Shown: positions 18,116-27,584, numbered from the stretch's first letter. The stretch is 64,000 bases of DNA from JAPOXR01 sp965219635 (GCA_965219635.1 OZ244783.1:310001-374000), one strand, 5' to 3'. The notes: a model not told the origin generated them from the letters alone. Made by a program: numbers and translations.

Positions 18116-19074
18116 GCCCCATTCTCCAAGTCAGCGATGTAAAGGTTGAATTCAAGGTTGGATCTCCCTTCCGGCGGCAAAGCCTGCTCGCGGTTGCTGG
18201 CGTGAGTTTCGAGGTTCGTGCCGGTGAGACTTTTGCCTTGGTCGGCGAAAGCGGTTCTGGGAAGACTACCCTGGCCCGTGCCATCAACGGATTGCAGGAG
18301 ATTGCCTCGGGGTCGGTGCAATTCGGGGGGCAACAGGTCGATACATCGAAACAGGCGGCCATGCGGCCGCTGCGCCGCCAAATGTCGATGATGTTCCAGG
18401 ATCCGGTGGGGTCGCTCTCGCCGCGCATGAGGGTCGGAGACCTGGTGACAGAGCCTTTCAGAATACACGGTGTTCAGGCCGACCTTGCAAACGAGACCTC
18501 CCGATTGCTGTCATTGGTTGGGCTTCCTCCGGAATTTGCAGAGCGCTATCCGCATCAGCTTTCCGGTGGTCAGGCCCGGAGGGTAGGGGTTGCGCGCGCC
18601 CTTGCGCTGGAGCCGTCGTTGGTGATCGCAGACGAGCCGACAGCGGGTCTGGATGTATCCGTGCAGGGGGAGGTGCTGAACCTGCTCAATGAACTGCGGG
18701 AGCGCCTCGGGTTGGCAATGGTGATCATCACACACAATCTGCATGTCGTGTATCATGTGGCAGACAGGATGGCGGTGATGTACCTCGGACGGTTCGTGGA
18801 AACCGGCCCCGCCGAGGACATCTTCAGTGCACCAGCGCATCCCTACACGGCTGCACTGCTTTCGGCCAATCCAAAGCCGGATCCAGACTCTGAAGCCGAC
18901 AGGATTTCCTTGCCTGCTGAAGTTCCATCACTGCTCGATCGCCCTTCCGGATGCGAGTTTCATACGAGATGCCCTTGGGCAAGGGACCGTTGCGCGGTCG
19001 AGGCTCCGTCGCCACAAGGAGGCGATCGAACTGTCTCATGCCATTACCCATTGCCAAACAACTCTGAGACCTGA
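18112..19074 (+). CDS. ABC transporter ATP-binding protein, DppF type
   Basis: A 320-residue ATPase. The start at 18112 overlaps the DppD-type stop (ATGA) and has GGAGG just upstream; the longer frame from 17917 lies inside the upstream gene. Walker A GESGSGKTT, signature LSGGQARRVG, Walker B IADEPTAGLDVS, and a histidine in IITHNLHVV. The C-terminal motif CEFHTRCPWARDRC again provides cysteines for the family's iron-sulfur cluster. The two ATPases form the motor of the importer. Confidence 0.93.
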   Translation: MSPILQVSDVKVEFKVGSPFRRQSLLAVAGVSFEVRAGETFALVGESGSGKTTLARAINGLQEIASGSVQFGGQQVDTSKQAAMRPLRRQMSMMFQDPVGSLSPRMRVGDLVTEPFRIHGVQADLANETSRLLSLVGLPPEFAERYPHQLSGGQARRVGVARALALEPSLVIADEPTAGLDVSVQGEVLNLLNELRERLGLAMVIITHNLHVVYHVADRMAVMYLGRFVETGPAEDIFSAPAHPYTAALLSANPKPDPDSEADRISLPAEVPSLLDRPSGCEFHTRCPWARDRCAVEAPSPQGGDRTVSCHYPLPNNSET

Positions 19075-19094
19075 GCCGAACAGGAGTCGTCTGG

Positions 19095-21101
19095 ATGATC
19101 GAAGTCATCGAAACTGTCTGGATCCCAATGCCGGACGGTGTGCGCCTTGCTGCCCGGCTATGGCTGCCTTTTGAAGCCCGGCAAACGCCCGTTCCGGCAA
19201 TTCTCGAGTATATTCCCTACCGTCGCCGCGACCGTACCCGCATGCGCGACGAGAGTATGCATCCCCGTTTTGCAGAAGCCGGTTATGCCTCGCTGCGGGT
19301 CGACATTCGCGGCTCGGGAGACAGCGACGGCGTCATGCTGGACGAATACACAGACCAGGAAACCGACGATGGAGTGAACATAATTGGCTGGATTGCCCAG
19401 CAGCCATGGTGCGACGGCAATGTCGGAATGTTCGGCAAGTCCTGGGGCGCCTACAACTCGTTCCAGGTTGCGGCGCGAAGGCCACCGGCGCTCAAGGCGA
19501 TTATTCCGGTGATGGGGACCGACGACCGCTGGCTTGAGGATGTTCATTTCTATGGCGGCGTCCTCGCCACGGACAATTTCTGGTGGGGCTCGGTGATGCA
19601 ACTCTACAACGCCATGCCGCCGGACCCTGAGATCGTTGGCAGAGACAGGTGGCGTGGCATCTGGAAGGGACGGCTGGAAGCCATGACCTTCTGGTCCGCC
19701 CAATGGCTGGAACACCAAACCCGGGACTCGGCGTGGCGGCGCGGGTCGATTTCGGAGAATTACGAGGACATCGAGATACCGGTCTATTTCATAGGTGGAT
19801 GGGCGGATCTCTTCCGCGACACGCCGTTCCGCATCGCCCAACACCTGAAATGCCCATTGAAGGTGCTGATGGGACCCTGGGCGCACCTTTATCCTCATGA
19901 GGGTGTGCCCGGACCAAAGGTCGATTTCCCCGCCGAGGCGATACGATTCTGGGACCATCATCTAAAGGGCAGGGACACCGGCCTTATGGACGAGCCAGGA
20001 TTGCGGTTCTGGCTTCAGGACTCTGCGGCGCCTTCCGGCACGCGAACGCAAAGTGAAGGTTGCTGGGTTGAGGAGAAGGAGTGGCCGTCCGCCTACGTCA
20101 CTTCCACGGAATTCTGGCTCAATGCCGGAACGCTTGATAGCCAGCCAGCAAAAGGAGGTGAACTGTCTGTCTGTTCGCCGCAGACCTACGGTTCGGCAGG
20201 GGGCGACATGTGTTCATTTGCCATTCCCGGTGACATGCCTGTCGATTGCCGGGTTGATTCCGGTGGAGCCTTGTGTTTCCGAAGCGAACCCTTGGAGGAA
20301 CCGCTTGCAATTCTGGGCAGGCCATCGGCCCGGTTGACACTGAAGACCGACCGAAGCCGAGCATTTGTTGCTGTGCTTCTGGTAGACGAAGCACCGGATG
20401 GCGCCCAAGCGTTGATCAGCCGGGGCTTCTACAACCTCATGCACAGAAACTCTGACACAGAACCGGAACCTGTTGTGCCCGGCGAAACCATGACGGTTGA
20501 GATTCAATTGCACGGGATAGGCTACCGGATTGGGGCCAGGCACCGTCTGATGGTCCAGGTTGCGTCCGCCTACTGGCCAATCCTCTGGCCCACTCCCGAA
20601 CCGGCGACCCTGTTCCTGCAAACCGGACAGTCGACCCTGTCGCTTCCGGTCCGGGAAATGAAGGATGATACTCCGAGGCCGCTTCCTGAGCCGGATATTG
20701 CGCCTAGGAAACGGAAAGCCACAAACGTCAGGCCTGGTTCAATGGAGCGGTCCAACAAACTGGACCTGACAACTGGCGAGTTGGTCTCCAGGTTCTTTCT
20801 GGATGGCGGTGTATTCGGTCCGGTAGGGAGGACTCGCCTTGATGAAACAGGCACAGAACTCGGCGACATTTCTGACCGGATATACAGAGTCCGGGCTGAT
20901 GACCCGCTGAGCGCCACTGCTTCGATGGAACAGGAAAGCAGGTTCGTGCGGGAAGACTGGTCGATCAGGATCAGAACCACATCCCGCATGACGGCAACGG
21001 CTGACTCCTTTCTGCTTGATGCCACCGTTGAGTGCTGGGACGAGGACGAACCATTCCATTCTGTTGAGTGGCGGCACGAGATTCCGCGCCATTGCGTTTG
21101 A
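19095..21101 (+). CDS. CocE/NonD family hydrolase (S15-type esterase/acylase)
   Basis: A 668-residue serine hydrolase related to the one at 11601. Key parts: IPMPDGVRLAARLWLP, PYRRRDRTRMRDE, RVDIRGSGDSDG, then FGKSWGAY with the nucleophile Ser near residue 116, and the C-terminal jelly-roll domain with YRIGARHRLMVQVASAYWP. It lacks a signal peptide. It follows the DppF-type gene by 20 bp and so belongs to the importer operon, which suggests it hydrolyses the imported compound. Reaction class (ester or amide hydrolysis) is from the family; the substrate is unknown. Confidence 0.9.
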   Translation: MIEVIETVWIPMPDGVRLAARLWLPFEARQTPVPAILEYIPYRRRDRTRMRDESMHPRFAEAGYASLRVDIRGSGDSDGVMLDEYTDQETDDGVNIIGWIAQQPWCDGNVGMFGKSWGAYNSFQVAARRPPALKAIIPVMGTDDRWLEDVHFYGGVLATDNFWWGSVMQLYNAMPPDPEIVGRDRWRGIWKGRLEAMTFWSAQWLEHQTRDSAWRRGSISENYEDIEIPVYFIGGWADLFRDTPFRIAQHLKCPLKVLMGPWAHLYPHEGVPGPKVDFPAEAIRFWDHHLKGRDTGLMDEPGLRFWLQDSAAPSGTRTQSEGCWVEEKEWPSAYVTSTEFWLNAGTLDSQPAKGGELSVCSPQTYGSAGGDMCSFAIPGDMPVDCRVDSGGALCFRSEPLEEPLAILGRPSARLTLKTDRSRAFVAVLLVDEAPDGAQALISRGFYNLMHRNSDTEPEPVVPGETMTVEIQLHGIGYRIGARHRLMVQVASAYWPILWPTPEPATLFLQTGQSTLSLPVREMKDDTPRPLPEPDIAPRKRKATNVRPGSMERSNKLDLTTGELVSRFFLDGGVFGPVGRTRLDETGTELGDISDRIYRVRADDPLSATASMEQESRFVREDWSIRIRTTSRMTATADSFLLDATVECWDEDEPFHSVEWRHEIPRHCV

Positions 21102-21195
21102 AAGCCTGGTGCCGAAGCCAGCGCAATGGTTCCGCGGCGCCTGCGGCAGGCACAACTACCGGCGTGATGGCGCAACCGCCAGGGAGTGATTGCGA

Positions 21196-22041
21196 ATGAA
21201 CGTGTTTCCTCAATTCGGGCCAGAAGCCCGCGAGCACCAATTGAAGGCAAACGGTGTTGAAATGCGGGTGGTAGTCGAGGGGGAAGGGCCGGATGTGGTT
21301 TTTGTTCCCGGTGGCGACGCTACCGCCGAGAGCTATTCGCAGCAATTCAGACTGCTTACCGACAGCTTCCGTTGCATCTCCTACGATCCTCGCGGCGCGG
21401 GCAACACGGTATCTCCTTCTCCGCCATGGACCATCCAGGATTTCGCGGCGGACTGCGCTTCAGTCATAGACAATTTCTGTGGCGGCAGTTCAGCAGTTTG
21501 CGGCCTCTCTTTGGGCGGCCTGATCACACAGCAGGTTGCCATTGATTTTCCGGCAAAGGTGCAGTTGGCCGTGCCGATGGGAACAGCCGCATATATCGAC
21601 GGATTCACCCGTGACTGGATGCAGGCGGAAATCGACCTCAGGAAGGCTGGCATCGAATTGCCCGAATATTTTCTTGCGCCCCATTACGCACCATACGCGT
21701 TTCCGGCGAAGGCCTTGCACGACAGAGGGCTGTGGGAACAGGTCAAGCAGTCATACACCGAGCGCTTTGCCAACCGCGATCCGGAAGATCTGATAGCGCA
21801 ATGGGAGGCATGCCTTGAGTTTGACTGCCGCGAGGGTCTTAGGAGCTGCCCGGTACCCTTTCATGTGATCAGCTTCTCCGAGGATGTGCAAACGGCACCA
21901 TCAATGTGCAAGGTTGTTGCGGACCTGGTACCCAACAGCACCTTTCACGAGGTTCCGGAACTTGGGCATGTGTCCATGGTCCGGCACAAACCGGACGCCG
22001 TGGCCGGGCTCCTCAAAGGGATCTTGAGTCAGAGCTTGTAG
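21196..22041 (+). CDS. Alpha/beta hydrolase
   Basis: A 281-residue alpha/beta-hydrolase-fold protein. FVPGGDATAESY provides the oxyanion-hole region, SYDPRGAGNTVSP follows, and CGLSLGGLI carries the nucleophile Ser near residue 105; the catalytic His is likely the one in ELGHVSMV near the C-terminus. ATG at 21196 is preferred to the TTG two codons before. It is 94 bp after the CocE-type hydrolase and is probably the last gene of the importer operon. Specificity cannot be inferred. Confidence 0.85.
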   Translation: MNVFPQFGPEAREHQLKANGVEMRVVVEGEGPDVVFVPGGDATAESYSQQFRLLTDSFRCISYDPRGAGNTVSPSPPWTIQDFAADCASVIDNFCGGSSAVCGLSLGGLITQQVAIDFPAKVQLAVPMGTAAYIDGFTRDWMQAEIDLRKAGIELPEYFLAPHYAPYAFPAKALHDRGLWEQVKQSYTERFANRDPEDLIAQWEACLEFDCREGLRSCPVPFHVISFSEDVQTAPSMCKVVADLVPNSTFHEVPELGHVSMVRHKPDAVAGLLKGILSQSL

Positions 22042-22233
22042 ATGTCTGGACGGAGATCTGTTGTCCCGAGCAAATACATGAGCCATACAGCTGGGCTGAT
22101 CGGAACAGCGGCAGGTTTTCCACAAGAATGGATGTCCTTCCCCAATGAAGGGCGATTAACCACGCTTCTGCAGTTACACTTGTGCAACCGGAAACGATAG
22201 GAACCGAACGATAGTCCAACAGGTGATGTCGCT

Positions 22234-23223
22234 TTGGTTGCATCGGCGCGGAAATTGATTGACCTCGTGAAGAGCCACGCGGAAGGCGACGCAGATCGTT
22301 TCTTCGATTTGGCGATGCAGCTTTCGGTGAGTGAAGAGCAAAAGGGGCACACTCGTCTTGCTGAACAGTTGCGGCATTGGGCAGAGGCTGGTCAAAGGGT
22401 AACATCAACCCGCAAGCCCGCAAGAGCGTTGGTCGGCAAGCAGCTTGGCATTTTGGCACAGTTCCTTACCGCATCATATCCGGCACGTGGGCTTATTGAG
22501 GTCATTCTGCCAGCGCGGATTGAAGAAGAACTTTCTCGTGTCATTGCTGAAACCAGAAGACGCCAGAAGCTTGAAGAAAAGGGTTTGAAGCCGTGCCAGC
22601 GCATTCTTCTTTTTGGTCCTCCAGGCACCGGCAAGACAATGAGCGCATCGGCACTCGCTGGCGAATTGCAGCTTCCTCTGTATTCGGTTGCTCTTCACGG
22701 ACTGATCACCAAGCATGTGTGTGAGACTGCGCACAGGCTAGAGACGATTTTTGATGCAGTGAAGGTCAGACGCGGCGTCTATCTGTTTGATGAAGTTGAT
22801 GCTTTGGCGGCGGACAGGACTGGTCTGAACGATGTCGGTGAAGCACGCCGCGTCTTGAGCTCATTTCTGCAATTGCTGGACGGAGACACAGGCCCTTCGA
22901 TAATCGTTGCCACCACCAACATCCCCGGTATTTTCGACTGCGCCTTTCTTCGGCGATTTGATATCGTGCTTCCGTACGAGTTGCCCGACGCTGGAGCTAT
23001 CAGGGAGGCTATTGAACGTCGCCTTATCGGGTTCACGCTCTCAGTACTCGATTGGAAACAAGTAACTGATCGTGCCGGCGGTCTTTCGACCGCTGATGTA
23101 GTAGCAGCTGCTGAAGATGCCGCCCGGCGTGCGGTGCTCTCGAACAACGTCAAAATTGAGGCACCGGATTTGATTGGAGCTCTAGGTCGCCGTCGCTCGA
23201 TTTACACTGCTTGCTCAAATTGA
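22234..23223 (+). CDS. AAA ATPase, IetA-like
   Basis: A 329-residue AAA-family ATPase starting at TTG 22234, with AGGTG upstream; no ATG or GTG is available in frame after the stop at 22198. The N-terminal domain (LVKSHAEGDADRFFDLAMQL) is the substrate or partner-binding part seen in stand-alone AAA proteins of this group. Walker A FGPPGTGKT is near residues 127-135, Walker B VYLFDEVDAL near 183, sensor 1 IIVATTN, arginine finger region FLRRFDIVL. This architecture matches the ATPase of ATPase-subtilase pairs (IetA of IetAS, a plasmid-stability and phage-defence module). No subtilase gene follows, so it is an orphan here. Confidence 0.75.
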   Translation: MVASARKLIDLVKSHAEGDADRFFDLAMQLSVSEEQKGHTRLAEQLRHWAEAGQRVTSTRKPARALVGKQLGILAQFLTASYPARGLIEVILPARIEEELSRVIAETRRRQKLEEKGLKPCQRILLFGPPGTGKTMSASALAGELQLPLYSVALHGLITKHVCETAHRLETIFDAVKVRRGVYLFDEVDALAADRTGLNDVGEARRVLSSFLQLLDGDTGPSIIVATTNIPGIFDCAFLRRFDIVLPYELPDAGAIREAIERRLIGFTLSVLDWKQVTDRAGGLSTADVVAAAEDAARRAVLSNNVKIEAPDLIGALGRRRSIYTACSN

Positions 23224-23454
23224 TGCAGAACATTTGCAGGCGCATCTTTACACTGTGTTTCAGGCCGCCATTGATACGCTTGTTGCCGTCCGATCCGTAG
23301 TCGCCGGTTGGACTGCAGTGCCCGCTACGAACCAGAAACCTCAACTTGCGCCGAGCAATCATGCCACCTCTGTTTCGGTGTCTTCATCGCAATTCGCGAA
23401 CATGATGCGCGACCAAATCAAATGGAGTTGCCCAACAACCAAGTGGCATGCGTC

Positions 23455-24147
23455 CTAACCCGGTGTTTCTGCCGCATAACCGCCAATCTTCGAGGTCCTG
23501 AGACCAAGCGTTACCAACGACTCGATGAATACGGTAGCGCAGGTTACACCCTCAAGTGTTGGGACACCGAACTTGTCGGACAGTCGCTTGGCAAGGCTGG
23601 CCATGCCGGCACAGCCGAGCACGATGGCCTCCGCGCCGTCTTGGTCAAGCGAAAGACGGATCTCACTCTCGATCCGTTCGAGAGTCGAGGGATCGTTCTT
23701 TTCCAGGTCTAGAACGGGCACCTCGCTGGCCCGAACGCGGACGCAGCGGCGATCCAGTCCGTAGCGCAGGAGGTTGGCTTCAATGCCCGGCACGGATCGG
23801 CGCAGAGTGGTGACCACCGAGAATTTGCAGGCCAGCAGGCTTGCGGCGTGGAAAGCGGCCTCGCCAATGCCGATTACTGGAACCTCAACTGCGCAGCGGG
23901 CAGCATCGAGGCCCGTGTCGTCGAAGCAGGCGATGACAATCCCATCTACGCCTTGGTGATGTGAGATTGTCTCCAATAGGTGTGGGACGCAATGTGCGAC
24001 GTCGAGGTAGCCTTGGATGCTGGCTGGACCCTCCAGCGGGTTGACGGCAAGGATCTCGGTCCCTGCCTGCGCGACCTGCCGCGCAGAGCGTGCAACCTTC
24101 TGGGTCATTGAGGTGGTTGAGTTGGGATTCACGACCAGAATCTTCAT
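23455..24147 (-). CDS. Aspartate/glutamate/hydantoin racemase family protein
   Basis: A 230-residue cytoplasmic racemase-fold protein starting MKILVVNPNSTTSMTQKV, as in hydantoin racemases (HyuE). Two cysteines for acid-base catalysis are in place: Cys74 in VIACFDDTGLDAAR and Cys179 in VLGCAGMASLAKRL. GIGEAAFHAASLL lies between them. It would interconvert the two forms of an amino-acid derivative or hydantoin, or a related substrate. It is 10 bp downstream of livF and is the last gene of the liv-type operon, so the importer may bring in its substrate. Arylmalonate decarboxylase-like members share this fold but not the same pair of cysteines. Confidence 0.87.
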   Translation of the reverse strand: MKILVVNPNSTTSMTQKVARSARQVAQAGTEILAVNPLEGPASIQGYLDVAHCVPHLLETISHHQGVDGIVIACFDDTGLDAARCAVEVPVIGIGEAAFHAASLLACKFSVVTTLRRSVPGIEANLLRYGLDRRCVRVRASEVPVLDLEKNDPSTLERIESEIRLSLDQDGAEAIVLGCAGMASLAKRLSDKFGVPTLEGVTCATVFIESLVTLGLRTSKIGGYAAETPG

Positions 24148-24157
24148 GGTGTGTCAC

Positions 24158-24880
24158 CTAAACTTCGCCGCCAAGATAAGCCGCCTTTACCCGCTCGTCC
24201 TCCAGCAATTCGGATGACTTTCCGCTTACCACAACCGAGCCCGAGGCCATGGCATAGGCCCGGTGGGAGATTCTGAGCGCCATGCGCGAGTTTTGCTCGA
24301 CCAGCAGCACAGACACCTTGTCGTCGCGGTTGATCTCCACGATCGAGCGGGCAATGTCTTGTACCAGCTTGGGCGCAATGCCGAGCGAGGGCTCATCAAG
24401 CAGCAGGAGCCGCGGCTTGGCCATGAGTGCGCGGCCAATCACCATCATTTGCTGCTCACCGCCGCTCAAGGTCCCGGCTGCCTGAGAAAAGCGTTCCTTG
24501 AGGCGCGGAAAGCGGCCCAGCACCATCTCCAGCGACTGGCGGATTCCTGCCTTGTCGTTGCGGGTAAAGGCGCCCATCATGAGATTGTCCTTGACTGACA
24601 TGTAGGGAAAGACCCGGCGTCCCTCTGGCACCATGACAATGCCCTTGTGCACGATCTCGGCAGCCGCCTTGCCGTCTATTCGCTCACCCAGAAATGAGAT
24701 TGTGCCGCTGCGGATGTTCTGCAGGCCAGTGACCGCCCGCAGTATTGAGGATTTGCCCGCGCCGTTGGCTCCGATCAGTGCGACGGTCTCGCCTTGGTCA
24801 AGATCGAGCGAGACGCCCTTCAGCGCGTAGACATGGTCGTAATAGAGTTCGACCTCGGAGAATTCGAGCATTAGGGTCAT
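24158..24880 (-). CDS. livF: Branched-chain amino acid-type ABC transporter ATP-binding protein (LivF)
   Basis: A 240-residue ATPase of the hydrophobic amino acid uptake class. Walker A GANGAGKSS is near residues 37-45, the signature TLSGGEQQMM near 138, Walker B LLLLDEPSLGIAP, and the switch region LLVEQNSRMAL, which in LivF carries Gln where most ABC ATPases have the switch His. AERGLVMVPEGRRVF-like segment is present as GIVMVPEGRRVFPYMSV. Three bases separate it from livG upstream. Confidence 0.93.
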   Translation of the reverse strand: MTLMLEFSEVELYYDHVYALKGVSLDLDQGETVALIGANGAGKSSILRAVTGLQNIRSGTISFLGERIDGKAAAEIVHKGIVMVPEGRRVFPYMSVKDNLMMGAFTRNDKAGIRQSLEMVLGRFPRLKERFSQAAGTLSGGEQQMMVIGRALMAKPRLLLLDEPSLGIAPKLVQDIARSIVEINRDDKVSVLLVEQNSRMALRISHRAYAMASGSVVVSGKSSELLEDERVKAAYLGGEV

Positions 24881-24883
24881 GGC

Positions 24884-25663
24884 TCAGATCCCGATCGTGT
24901 CGTCTTCGCTGCCGAGGTAGGCCTCGATCACGCGTTCGTCATCCTGGATCTCCGCCGGGTTTCCCTCGGCGATCTTTTCGCCGAAGTTTAGCACCACAAT
25001 GCGGTCCGAGATCTTCATCACCGCGGCCATATCGTGTTCCACCAGAAGGACCGTGACGCCCCGGTCCCGCACACCGCGGACCAGCTCGACCGTGCGCATG
25101 GTTTCCTCGTGGTTCATGCCAGCGAAGGGTTCGTCGAGCAGCAAGACTTTCGGATTGGTAGCAAGGCCAATGGCGATGCCAAGCGCCCGAAGATGGCCTT
25201 GGGGCAGATTGCTCGCCAACTCGTTGCGCTGCTCCGCAAGGCCCAACGTCTCAAGGATACTGTCAGCCGAGTTGCCGAAATCTTCTTCGTCTGCCCGCGA
25301 CCCGGCGGAAGCCAGGAAATAGCCGGCCAAAGTCGCCCGGGAACGCAGGTGGTGGGCGATCTTTACGCTCTCCCAGACGGTCATGTTCTTGAAGATCGTA
25401 GTTTCTTGGAAGGTTCGGACCACACCTTTGCGCGCGACGATGTGGGGAGCGAGATTGGAAATCCGTTGGCCTTCAAAGAGTACTTCACCCGTGGTTGTGC
25501 GCAGAAAGGAGGCGATCAGCTTGAACAGAGTCGACTTGCCCGCTCCGTTGGGACCGATCACCGAGAGGATTTCTCCGTCGGTTACGTCGAAGGACACATC
25601 GCCGACAGCGGTCAGTCCGCCGAAGCGCTTGGTGACATTGCGCACCTCAAGCAGGGGTGTCAT
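24884..25663 (-). CDS. livG: Branched-chain amino acid-type ABC transporter ATP-binding protein (LivG)
   Basis: A 259-residue ATPase. Walker A GPNGAGKST is near residues 36-44, the LivG-typical VVRTFQETTIFKNMTVWE follows, then LPQGHLRALGIAIGLAT in place of the canonical LSGG signature (SNLPQGHLR), Walker B LLLDEPFAGMNHEE, and LLVEHDMAAVMKISD. The altered signature is a common LivG variation. It overlaps livM by 4 bp. Confidence 0.93.
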   Translation of the reverse strand: MTPLLEVRNVTKRFGGLTAVGDVSFDVTDGEILSVIGPNGAGKSTLFKLIASFLRTTTGEVLFEGQRISNLAPHIVARKGVVRTFQETTIFKNMTVWESVKIAHHLRSRATLAGYFLASAGSRADEEDFGNSADSILETLGLAEQRNELASNLPQGHLRALGIAIGLATNPKVLLLDEPFAGMNHEETMRTVELVRGVRDRGVTVLLVEHDMAAVMKISDRIVVLNFGEKIAEGNPAEIQDDERVIEAYLGSEDDTIGI

Positions 25664-26640
25664 GGCGCGCGTCGCTTCAAGCGGGGCAGGCGAAGGCTAA
25701 GGAGCCCATTGGGCAGAACCACCATGAGGAAGATGAGCAGGCTGGCGTATATCAGAAGTTGGTATTGTCCGGTTTGGAACAGCAGGTCCCAACCGAAGTA
25801 GAGTACCAAGGTGCCGAGCATTGGCCCAAAGACGTAGCCCAGCCCGCCGAGGAAGCAGTTCAGCATGAAGTTGATGGAATCGGCGACCTGAAAGCTGGAA
25901 GGATAGATTGATTGTGAGATGGCAACGAACATTGCGCCTGCCACACCGCCAAAAAAGGACGAGATCGCATAGGCGATCAGGCGCAGGTAGGCGATGTTGA
26001 CTCCGATCGACGAGGCGAGTTCCTCATTCTGCTGCAGAGTCCGGCAGAGGTGGCCAATCCGGGAGTTGACCAACCGGTACATTGCGGCAAAGCAAAGCAC
26101 CATGAGTGCAACCGCGACCAGGTAGAAGGCGAGCTTGGGATTGTCCAAGGTGGCGAAGTCCGGAACCAGAGTCAGGCCGAGAATGGATATCTCGCCCGGC
26201 AGAGGTATGGAGACGATACCTTTTGCACCCTTGGTGATCGGCAAGGCCAAGGCTGTCAGTCGGGCGACCTCGGTCAGCACCAATGTAACCATTGCGAAAT
26301 AGACGCCGCGCAGGCGTAGAATGGGCAAGCCGATAAGGGCGCTGATCATGGCGCAGAAGATGCCGGCCAGCGGTAGCGTAAGCCAGAATGAAACGCCGGC
26401 CTGGGTGACCAGGATCGCCGAGACATACCCACCTGCGAGGGCATAGGCGCCTTGGCCGATATTTATTCGGCCGATGTAGAAGGTGAGCCAGACGCCTGCG
26501 CTGCCGACCGATAGCAATGCGACCGAGGTCAGGGTGTAATAGAAATCCCAGCGCCCTGAAGCTGCGATTGCCCAGGGAACGGCCACAAAGACGACCAACA
26601 GAAAAGCCGCCACGGACAGAAGTTTGCCGCTGGTCGTCAT
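25660..26640 (-). CDS. livM: Branched-chain amino acid-type ABC transporter permease (LivM)
   Basis: A 326-residue inner-membrane protein with eight or more hydrophobic segments. Family marks: NIGQGAYALAGGYVSAILV, LRLRGVYFAMVTLVLTEV and the loop RTLQQNEELASSIGVNIAYLR-like segment that couples to the ATPase. It begins five bases after livH ends and overlaps livG, so it is in the same transcript. Confidence 0.92.
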   Translation of the reverse strand: MTTSGKLLSVAAFLLVVFVAVPWAIAASGRWDFYYTLTSVALLSVGSAGVWLTFYIGRINIGQGAYALAGGYVSAILVTQAGVSFWLTLPLAGIFCAMISALIGLPILRLRGVYFAMVTLVLTEVARLTALALPITKGAKGIVSIPLPGEISILGLTLVPDFATLDNPKLAFYLVAVALMVLCFAAMYRLVNSRIGHLCRTLQQNEELASSIGVNIAYLRLIAYAISSFFGGVAGAMFVAISQSIYPSSFQVADSINFMLNCFLGGLGYVFGPMLGTLVLYFGWDLLFQTGQYQLLIYASLLIFLMVVLPNGLLSLRLPRLKRRAP

Positions 26641-26644
26641 GCCG

Positions 26645-27514
26645 CTAGCCCCACGGTTTTCCCATGAGGCCTTGGGGGCGGATGGCGAGGAAGATCATCA
26701 GCGACGCGAAGATCAAAAGGTAGGTTACATCGCCGTACTGCGACAGCACTGCCAGGCCTACTGCTTCGATCATGCCGAGGATGAAGCCGCCGGCAATGGC
26801 GCCCGAGATAACTCCGGCTCCACCGATCATCACCATCAAGAAGGCCTTGATTGAGGTCGGGCCGCCCATACCCAGATTTACACCGGTGATGGTTACCAGC
26901 AATCCCCCGGCCACTCCGGCCAGCATGGCGCCCAGAGCAAAACCGATCATCAGATAGCGGTCGACATTGACGCCCATGAGTTCTGCAGCGACCCGGTCCT
27001 GGGCCAAGGCCCTGAGCGCCCGACCGGTCTTGCTGTAATTCATGTAGATGATGAAGGCGGCAATCGTGAGGACTGCCAGGAAGGCAATGAGGATCCGGTC
27101 GTAGGGCATGATCAGGCGGAAGTCCCAGTTCAGGACGCCGCCGACGATCTTGGGAACGCCGCGTTGCTTCTCGCCGAAGATCAACAGGATCACCGCATCC
27201 AGGAAGAATGCGAGGCCCGCGGCAAGCAGCATGGTACTCTCTTCCCGCTGAGACTTCTTTATGACCGGGCCGAATAGGAATTTCTGGATCAAGGCTCCGA
27301 CTACGGCCAAGGTCAAGGCCGATGCCGCCAGTGCGGCGATGAAGGGCAGGCCGAACTGGCCATAGATCGTGTAGGTAACGAAGCCGCCCAACACGTACAT
27401 CTGGCCGTGCGCGAAGTTGAGCACGTTCATGAGAGCAAAAATGAGAGTCAGGCCAAGTGCAATGAGCGCGTATTGGGCTCCGAGATACAGCCCGTTTGCC
27501 AGAATCTGTTCCAT
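26645..27514 (-). CDS. livH: Branched-chain amino acid-type ABC transporter permease (LivH)
   Basis: A 289-residue inner-membrane protein starting MEQILANGLYLGAQYALIAL, the standard LivH start. NVLNFAHGQMYVLGGFVTYT and GRALRALAQDRVAAELMGVN (coupling loop) are clear family marks. A long open frame in another phase (26637-27545) is only its shadow: it has no membrane segments. The strong hairpin at 27531-27562 lies just upstream. Confidence 0.93.
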   Translation of the reverse strand: MEQILANGLYLGAQYALIALGLTLIFALMNVLNFAHGQMYVLGGFVTYTIYGQFGLPFIAALAASALTLAVVGALIQKFLFGPVIKKSQREESTMLLAAGLAFFLDAVILLIFGEKQRGVPKIVGGVLNWDFRLIMPYDRILIAFLAVLTIAAFIIYMNYSKTGRALRALAQDRVAAELMGVNVDRYLMIGFALGAMLAGVAGGLLVTITGVNLGMGGPTSIKAFLMVMIGGAGVISGAIAGGFILGMIEAVGLAVLSQYGDVTYLLIFASLMIFLAIRPQGLMGKPWG

Positions 27515-27530
27515 TGCTGCCCCGTTTGAG

Positions 27531-27562
27531 TTGGAGGGCCTGCACTATGGCAGGCCCTCCAA
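27531..27562 (-). promoter_or_regulatory. Intercistronic hairpin between livK-type and livH genes
   Basis: TTGGAGGGCCTGC (27531-27543) and GCAGGCCCTCCAA (27550-27562) form a perfect 13-bp stem with a 6-base loop, the strongest hairpin seen in the window. It fills most of the 70-bp gap between the binding-protein stop and livH. Partial termination or protection of the upstream mRNA would give more binding protein than permease. Confidence 0.75.
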
Positions 27563-27584
27563 TGTCCTGTTGGAACTTAGGTTC

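Noticed and set aside
26637..27545. 302-codon frame overlapping livH in another phase
   Set aside because: It has no membrane segments and is Arg/His/Pro-rich; the livH frame has all family motifs.
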